64,000 nt of DNA from JANOBD01 sp031411495 (lineage in GTDB: Bacteria > Planctomycetota > Phycisphaerae > Tepidisphaerales > Tepidisphaeraceae): the NCBI GenBank assembly GCA_031411495.1, contig JANOBD010000032.1:26801-90800 (forward strand), written 5' to 3'. The position numbers were made by a program, and so were the translations under genes. Below the pieces are notes generated by a model. That model ran no database searches. It was not told where the DNA came from and saw only the letters and a program-made list of their open reading frames with translations. Shown one piece after another: positions 40,801 to 49,800 of this stretch (the first letter of the stretch is position 1; the number at the start of each line of letters is the position of its first letter).

Positions 40801-43800
40801 GTTCGTGCTGGCGGTGAGGATGGCGGCGGCGGAGTTGGCCGTGTCGGGCAGGAACAGTATTTGTCCGCCGGCGGTGAGATTGGTCAACGCACCGCTGCGC
40901 TGGAGCGTGATGCCGAAATTGCCACTGCCGCCCGCGCCGCGAATCTTGATCAGGCTCAGGTCGCCCAGGCCCGCCGCGAACCGTGTCGCGGTGGCGCTCA
41001 GGACGAAATCCGGAAGCAGCATCGTCGGCGACTGGAGGAGCTGACGCGTGCTCGGCAACTCGATCGCGAGTTTGCCCACGACGCCTTCCAGCACGCCGTT
41101 GATGTTCGCATTCACCTGCGCGAAAAGCCCGCCGTTCACTTTCACGGTTTCGTCCGCTGGTACGGAACCCGGCGCGGCGAAGCCCGGCGTGTAGATGCCG
41201 ATCGCCGCGTTGGCCGTGCCGAAGCCGTTCAGAATGCGGGCCGGAATCCCGAGGTTCTGCTGGATGAAAGACGCGATCTGCGTGCTGCCAAAGAGCGCTT
41301 CGAGTGCTGCCACGGGAATCGGCAGATCGATGTCCGGCATCCACGGCGCCGAGAGCGCGGTCTGAAGGCCGGGCAGGTTGTTGAGCGCGACATTCAGCAG
41401 CGGCGAACTGGTGAAGGTGTTGACCAGGTCCTGGAGGTCGACGCTGGAGTTCCGCACGATCGTGCTCACGCTCAGGCCGAGCCAGGGTGCCTCGGCGTCG
41501 AGCTTCAGCCCCCGTGTGTCGATCGAGAGCGATGCACGGCCCAGCGTGAAGCCGAGCAGTTCGAGATCAAGATAGCCGTCGACAAAAGCCGAACCCACAA
41601 TCTGTCCGATGACGGCGTCGATGCCGCTCTGGCTCTTGCGCGGCAGCCGGGTCGGGCTCGTGCCCGAGGCGCCGTCGTAAGTGCCGTTGCCGGCGTCGAC
41701 AAACGTCTCGGCGACATCGCGGACGCCGTTGTTGTTGAAGTCGTCAAACCGCTCGCCGAGCTGGTAGATGCCATCGTTGTTGGCGTCGGTGAAGGTCTCG
41801 GCATCGTCCCACTTGCCGTTGCCGCGGTCGGTGAAGCTGGTGATGACGCCGGTGGTGGGATTCACCACCTTGGCTTCGGCCAGGTCCCAGGCGCCGTTGC
41901 GGTTGAGGTCGGTGAACTTCTCGTTCGTGTCGCGAACGCCGTTCGCATTGAGATCGTCGAAGGGCTCGGCGTTGTCCCAGCGTCCGTTGCCGAGATCGTT
42001 GAAGGTCTCACCGAGATCATAGGTGCCGTTGGGAAGGTCGACGAACGGTTCGCCGAAGTCGTAGCGGCCGTTGCCGTTGCTGTCGGTGAAGGTTTCCTGT
42101 GCGTAGGTGCCGTTGACCTTGGTGATCGATTGGTCGCCGCTGTAGTTGCCAAGCCAGGGCTTGGTGGACTGATAAGTCGAAAGATCGAAGAGCCGCGCCG
42201 GCGATGGCAGGAACATCTGCAGCCGCGCGAACTCGTCATCCGCGGTGATGGTGCGGATGGTGTCGTCGAGCCACTTGATGAACAGGTCGGCGGTCTGCGG
42301 GATGTTCGAGCCGTTGATCGCCGGAATCTGGTTCCACTTGATGCTGTTGAAGACGGCGAGCGGATCGGTGAGCAGCGACGGCAGGAAGAGCCGCGCGCTC
42401 AGCAGGATGCCGCCTTCACGCAACATTCCGGTCCAGCGCGGGTCGAGATAGGGCTGCGATTCGGGCGCGGTGCCGTAGATCGGGATGTGAGTGGAATCGT
42501 CGTTGGCGGCGGTCAGGTCGGCGGCGTTGAGCGAGCGGTTGTGATAGCGAACCAGTTGCTCGAACAGGCTGCCGGCTTTTGGATCGGGATGGTTGGTCGC
42601 CGAGACCGGCAGGTTGGGGTCCCACCCGGCGCGCGGGAGATCGGCGCCGAACACCAGGCCATCGACCTGCGCGAGCTGGAAACCCATCCAGCTGATGCCG
42701 CCGCCGATGTCCACTTCCCAATTCGCGAACGGGTTGATCGCGTTGCTGAGCAGGCTGAGGAACGTGCCGCCGGTGGAGGTGTCGCGGCCGGTGGCCAAGC
42801 CCTGGGTGATGAGGTTGCCGATGGGTGAAAGATCGAGCCGGAAGCCGAAGCTGAGGTTGTCTTCGAGCCCGAGGGTCATCAGCGTTAGCAGAGGCCCACC
42901 CGCGCCGAAGGTGGACTGGCTGAGGATGTCCTTGGCCATCTTCGTCAGCGACCCGCCGATATGGAACGAGACGCCGGCCTTGTTGATGGAGACGGTTGCT
43001 TCCTGGGAAGGGTTGCCCATCGGGAAGCCGAAGATGGTCGGCTGAATGACGCCTTGGACGGTGAGCGTCGGATCGAAACCCGCCCAGCCCGTCTGGATGG
43101 CGGTGCCGACCGAATTGCTCAAATTGGTGAGGAATGAAGTCAGCGCGGCCGTCGGGTTGGACTGTGGGCCGAGAATGAGGTTGACGTAATCGTTGATGAA
43201 CGCCGTCGCGATGTTCGCGGCAGACTTGAGTGCGTTGCCGGTAGGAAGCTGGCCGAAATTGTCGGGGAGCAACGAGCGGATGCGGTTCTTCAGCAGCGTG
43301 CCGGTAATCGGCGCGGCGAATTCGGCGGCGCTCACGGTGCCGTCGCCGTTCACATCGAGCACGAACCGCGTGAGTTCCTTGAGGCGCGAGGAGAAATCGA
43401 GCGACCCGTTCAGAGGCAGAACGGTTGTCGGCAGATTCTTCACGCGATCCTGCTCGAGGCGGGCGGCCAGCGTGTTCAACTCGGCCGTGGCCATCGTGTT
43501 GATGAAGGAATCGAGCACGGTGATCGGCGCTTCGAGCACGCCCTTGGGGTTGAGGTCGTAGGCAAACTCGCCGCGCGAAGGCAGGATGAAGCCGAGCGGA
43601 TTTCCCACTGCCGGCGCTTCCATCGCCATCTGGTAGCGCGGGTTGAGTGGATCGCCGAGGCTGACGAGGATTCCCGCAGCGCCCAGTGGCATGCCCCAGG
43701 TGGTGATGTTTCCCGAGCCGAAGAGGAACGCCTCGGTGCCCGCCGCGGTTGCGGAGACGTTGGCCAGCAAGCTCACGTTTCCGCCGATCACGCCGGGCAC

Positions 43801-46800
43801 GACGGTGCTGATCTGGCCCGCCAGTTGAACGGTCAGGCCACGGCTCCAGGTGAGTTGTCCGGGAGGCAACGCCGCGAGCGCCGCCTTGATGCCGGCATCG
43901 CTCACATCGAAGGCGCGCGTGAAGACCGGGTTGCGAACCAGTTCCATCGGGTCGGATGGCGTAAAGAACGTGTCGATGCCGAACGCGACACCGCCGGACA
44001 CGCCCGAGACCATCAGGCCGGTCGGCCCGAGCGGGATGGCGAGCGGGACATTCACCTTCGCCAGCAGCGGGCCACGGTTGGAGATGATCAGCTCCGCGCC
44101 GCCGCCAAAGTCGGCATACTTAAACTCGCCGCCGACGCGGATGAAGATCGTCTCCTTTGTGCCGTTGTTATCGGTGTCGAGCTGGCCGAAGCCGAGATTG
44201 CCCTTGATCTTGAAAGGAGAGTCCGGCGCGAAGGCGAACGGGTCGATGCCGATCGACACGCCGGAGATGTCCTTGAACGGATTCTTCCCGCTCGTCGGAT
44301 TGAGCAGCAGGTCGCGCATCGCGGCGATGTCGAGCTTCAAGCTGTCGACCTGCCCGTGGATTGGGAACGGGATGGTCGCGCCGTTGACGACGATCGAGTC
44401 TTTCAATCCGCCGCTGAAGATGAAATCGAACGCGGCGAGATCGTTGACGCCGGTGATGTTTCCGCTGCCGTCGAAGGTGAACATCGCCGGTTGGAGCTGG
44501 AAGCCCAGCGCGTCGACGCGCAGCGGGATCCAGCTGAAGAGCTTCTCGGCGTTGCCCTGTTGCGGGCCGGGGCCGTCGGGGTCGAAGTCGAAAAACGACG
44601 CAATGTTGCCGGGCGTGAAAACGAACTGTGCCGAGGGCGCCTGCGGCGAGGGCACGAGGTTCGGGAAGCCGGAGTGCAGGATGCGCAGGTCGGTGACGGT
44701 TCCGCCAAGTCCGCCCAGTCCCGGCAGCGTGACCGAGAGCGGGCCGAAGGCGGCGATGTCGCCGGCGCCGGTGAAGTTCAGCGAGATGAAATCCGCGCCG
44801 GCGCTGCCGCCCGTGAACTGGACCAACGGGTCGCCCGCCGGGCCGAGGTTGGCGCGGACCTTGCGCAGGCCCATCGAACGCAGACCGATGTTGACCGACG
44901 GCGAAAACGCGCTGCTGCCGGTGGGGATCGTAAAGCCGAAGTCCATTCCGAATCGCACGCCATACAACTCGAAGAAATCGGCCAGCTTGAAGCGCACGCC
45001 GACGTCTGTATCCACCGCGAGGCTGACCACGGCATTGGCGCTGGAAGCGGTGTTGATCGTTCCGACGAACGACAACGACGCGTTTTCCACGCCGAAGGAA
45101 TTGCCGTTGTTCTGGGTCGAGCCGCGGCCGTCATCGAAGGCATCGGCATCGGCGGCGGTGATGGGTTTGACGGAGCCGGCGGCCGTCTGGAAACCGAGCG
45201 AGCCGCTGATGCCGGTCGGCACGCCGTTGGAATTGAAGTTCTGCAGCAACAGTTCGCCTTGCATCTTGAACAGCGAGACGTTCAGGTCGGTGAAGCCGAC
45301 GCGTACGCGCTGCAAGCCGACGATCCCGTAATGCTTCGACGCGATCGACGCCGGGGCGATGCGGAGCGAGAGCGCGCCATTGCTGGCGCCGGAGTGCGTC
45401 GTGGTGCCTGAGCTGGTCTGGATTTCGATGATCGGGGTGAAGCCGAACATCGTGGAGAGCCTCGCGATGTCGATCTGGCCGTTGATCGTGAGATCGAACA
45501 GGTCCAGCCGCTGCGCGCCGGGCGCGCCCTGGAAGTTGATGCCGATCGAATCGAGCCGGAACGGGATGAACTCGGCCAGACTGAAGGTCGGCTCGCCGAC
45601 GCGCGACAGGAAGTTGATGGTCGCGCCGCCGATGCTCCACGTCTGGTTCGCCTTCAGACGCAGGTCTATGACCGTGAGGGTCGGGATGCGGCCATCGATC
45701 GGGAGCGCAGTGAGCGTCGCCGTAATCGTCGGCAGCGCGGCGATCTCCTGCGAGCCGGTGGCATCCGGGTTGAACGTAATCAGGGACGTTCCCGCGGCCT
45801 GCGCGGTGATGGTGCCCAGCGCGCCGATGCTCGCGGTCGCATTTGTCGCTGTGAAGCGAAGTCCGTTGCTGTCGAGCGTAAGCGTAGGGTTCGTGACGGT
45901 CACCAGCCCGTCGAGCGCGGGCGTTGCGACGATCGGAAAGAGCGCGAGCGAACTGGCCGACACGCCGACTTTGCCGACCGCGGTCACTGCGCCGATGCCG
46001 ATGCCGATCGAGACGTTGCTCAGTGTGAAGCTCGGGCCGCGGACGTCGAGAATCGGCGCGCCGGTCGGACCGAGCACAAAATCGCTCCCCGTGATCGAGA
46101 GCGATCCCAGCGTGATGGCGTTGCCGGTCATCTGCAGGTTCGAGAGCGTGCCTGTTGGCATTGTCGGCCGCTTGGGGAACGTGGCAGTGATGCTCGGGAT
46201 CGAGAGCAGCGTCTGCGCCGAGGTGCCCTGCGGGTCCCACGAGATCGTGACCGCACCGCTCTGTAAACGCAGTTCGTCGTTAAAGAGATTGAACCTTGTC
46301 GAGGTGGCGTTGAGCGTGAGTTGATCCAGCCCGCTGCCGTTGAACACGGCCGTGCCGACGATGCCTTCGACGCGGCCGTTGAATCCGGTGGAGCCGGTGC
46401 GCGGAAGCAGATCCGCGCCGGGGATCGTCAGCGTCGCGATGACGTTGTCGACGCTGGTGCCGACGTTGCTGATCGGGCGAACCAGGTCGGGCAGGCGGAG
46501 TTTGCCGGTGCCGTTGAGAACGACGTGGGCGGTCGTGGTGGTGGTGAGGTGGGAGCCGGCGTCGAGGGCGAGCAGATCGCCGACGGGGCCGAGCAGCTTC
46601 TGGCTGCTGAGGTTGGCGTCGACTTGAATGCCGACCGACAGGTTCGTGCCGCCGCCGCGATCGACAAACAGTCCGCCTGCCGTGTCGATGCCGAAGGTCA
46701 TCGAGCCGCTGAGCAGCGCGTTGCTGAGATTAATCGGCTGGTTGCCGTTGCGCAGGATCGCGCCGAGTTCGCCGCCGACGGTGAGGAGTTCGACCAGGTC

Positions 46801-49800
46801 GAGATTGGTGATCGTGGCGCGGGCCTTGATGATCTCGAAGTTGGTCGTGCCGCCGGATTGGAGCCAGGTTTCCAGCCCGTTGAAGAACTGGACGTCGCTG
46901 GTGGGCGCGATGAGCTGGACGCTCGATGCGTTGAGGACGAGCTGGATAAGGTCTTCGTTGATTTCGTCGCCGATCTTGAACTGGTTCGAGAGCGGCTGGA
47001 CGACCTGGTCGAGGGCATCGAGAAGCTGGCCGAGGTATCCGCTGCCGGCGAGTTGGTCCTGGCCGTAGCGGTAGAGGTTGGTGAGGAAGTTGGCGAAGGT
47101 GTAGGTGCCGCCGTTGAAGTTCGGGTTGGCGATATGAATGGGGCTGAAGCTGAAAGTGTACGCCCAGGGGTTGCTCGGGCTCTGCTGCGAGGCCGTCAGC
47201 GCGGCGGTGGCGCGGACGGTGAACGGGTCGCCGCCGTGCGGACCGTTGGGGACAGTCGGATTGTTATCGACGTAGTCGAGCTGGCCCAGGAGCAGATCGA
47301 CCTGCAGATTCGCAGTGATCGTCCCGATGGATACCGCGAGGTTCGCCACGTTCAACACTTCGCCTATGCGCAGCTTCGCGTTGGCGCTGACGGAACTGTA
47401 GCCGACCGTGATCGGCAGCGAGACCGAAGGGGCTGCTTCGACGGCGACCCCGCCGATGCGGCCGAAGACGTTGCCATTGATCGAAAGCGTCCCGCCGACG
47501 CTCGAGGTTCGGTTGAGGAAGAAACCTTGCGCATCAAGGCCAAAGGTCATGTCGATCGCCGGATCGAAGCCGACCTGAACCGTTCCGCCGAATGTCGAGC
47601 TGACTCCGAGCGAACCGACGCCGGCGGGATTGAACTGCGCGTGACCGCTGATGACCGGAAGATCGGGGTTGAAGCGAAGGACAAAGAGGTCGGTGGAGGG
47701 AAGCGTTCCGCCGATCAGGCTGAGCACTTCTGAAGCGCTGACGCCGTCGACCACGGTAAGCCCGCGGGCCTGCGCGAGCGCCAAGCCGCGCGGACCGACG
47801 CGCGGCACCCGCGTTGACGAGGTGCCGGGCGTGAACGGCGAGCCCTTCGTGCCACCGGCGAGTCGCTGCGCGGCGGCGAACGCGTTCATCAGTCCGAAGC
47901 CGGAGTTCGGATTCCACACGCCACCCGTGCCGCCGGCGATGCTCGTTGCTGATAGCATCATCGCCTGCTTGATCTGATCGAAGTCGACGCCAGGGAACCC
48001 CTGTTTGAGCAGCGCGGCGATCGCAGCGGCCTGGGGTGCGGTGGAGCTGGTTCCGTCGAACGTCTTGTCGAACGGCCCGACGCCGCTGACATCGTTCCCG
48101 TCGATGCCGACCAGATGGGGAATTTGCCGCGACTCGAAATTGACGATCGATGGACCGCGAACGGAATAGGCCGCGATCTGGTAGGGGCTGAGGCCGGGCA
48201 ACGAGGGTTCGTCAGCTGCGCCAACGCTCAGGACACTGTTGAGTGCCGGATGCGAGTACGCGCCGCCCGAGGGTTTGCCGTACGCACCCAGCACGTGCGA
48301 ATTGCGCTTCCAGGAATCGGGGACGTCAAACGACGAGTCGCTGAAGAGGAGGCTGAAATGGGTGAACTGGGAGATCGGTGCGGTGGACTCGATGGCGATC
48401 CGCCATCGCCCGCTGTAGCCCGCCTTGGCGACGAGGTTGGCGGTGATTTTCGGTTCGGGGACGAAGAGGCGCTGCCTGCGGGTCAAGCCGGCCACCGGTT
48501 CGCTTTCCAGGAAAACTTCACCGGTGCCGTCGTCGATCAGAAGCAGCCGCATCTGCCCGCCGCCGGTCAGGTCTCGATCCCACTCGAGGTCGATGCTGGA
48601 GGTCGAAGCGTCTCGGTTGGGCGAAATCAGCACGGAAGTCGCGTCGAGCTGGCCTGGCGCCTGGAACTGGTGCAGTCGACGCAGGTCGGTGACCGCGGGG
48701 TCGGGATCGACATCGACGCCTTCGATCGCGTTATACGTGTCGTTGTGAATGAGCTGGTCGTGATTGCCTGCCGCGGTCACGAACAGAAAATCCCGACCCG
48801 CTGCCGCCTGCGCATCAATCCTGGCTTGAACGGCGACCGCCAGCGAGCCATCGCGCAGGCGAGGCTCGTTCAGATACTGCATGTCGTCGACGATGATGTT
48901 GCAGCCGGCGTTGATCAGGTAATCGACGGCTTCGAGGAACTCTTCCTCGGCAGATCGCCCGGCAGGGTCGACCATGCGCGTGCCGCTGAAATAGAGCGTC
49001 GCGCCCGGGGCCATGTCGTGGATGATTTCCATCATCGCGATGCCTTCCGCCAACGGCTTGCCGCCGGCGTCGACATCTAGCATTTCGGGATTGATGAAGG
49101 CGTGGCCATTGCCATCGGTGCCGAGCAGGTAGGCGGGAAGGTTCTGGTTTCCCACCGCGATCGCCTGCGCGATGTTGTGGACGCCATTGCTGATCACGCC
49201 GATCTTCTGCCCCGTTCCATCGAGGTTGGTCGCTTTGCGGAGATCGACGACGTGCAGATAGCGGTTGGCATCGGTCTTGTTGGCGCCCTGATTCTCGTCG
49301 ACGTCCGTGAAGTCGAGGGTGGCGCGGGTCGTGCCCAGGAGCGCGTCAAACAAGGTGCGGTCATCGGTGGCGCGGGTTGAGCCGAAGCGGTTGTCAACCG
49401 CGATCTGCCCGGTGATCATCGGGAATGAGGTCGCGTCGAACTGATTTGACAGCGCGTCGGTGAGGTAGTGGTTCGCGCCGTCGCTGATCATCGGCAAGAC
49501 GGCTTCCACAAAGTCGTCCACGGCCGGCGCGACGACGCCGCCGGTGATCGCGCCGATGCCCGCGCTGGTGACCGGGATCGACCAGTTCCCGCCGAAGGCG
49601 AGCGTCGTCGGCGTGCCGTTGCGGGTGAGCGTGAGGTTCAAATCGACGATGCCCTGTCCGCTTTGCGTCCGCGTCCAGGCGTTGCTCACGAGCTGCGCCG
49701 TGCGGATCTTGCTCGTCGGCGTTCCGGCCGTGAAGGCGATGTTGAAATCCGCATCGAGCGTACCGGTGAGGTTGAGCCCGAGCGAAAGGATCGGCAGCGC

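Noticed and set aside
40861..42828. 655-codon plus-strand frame within the giant gene
   Set aside because: The minus-strand protein has dockerin, EF-hand-like and LamG parts; the plus frame has none and is Glu/Arg/Val-rich shadow.
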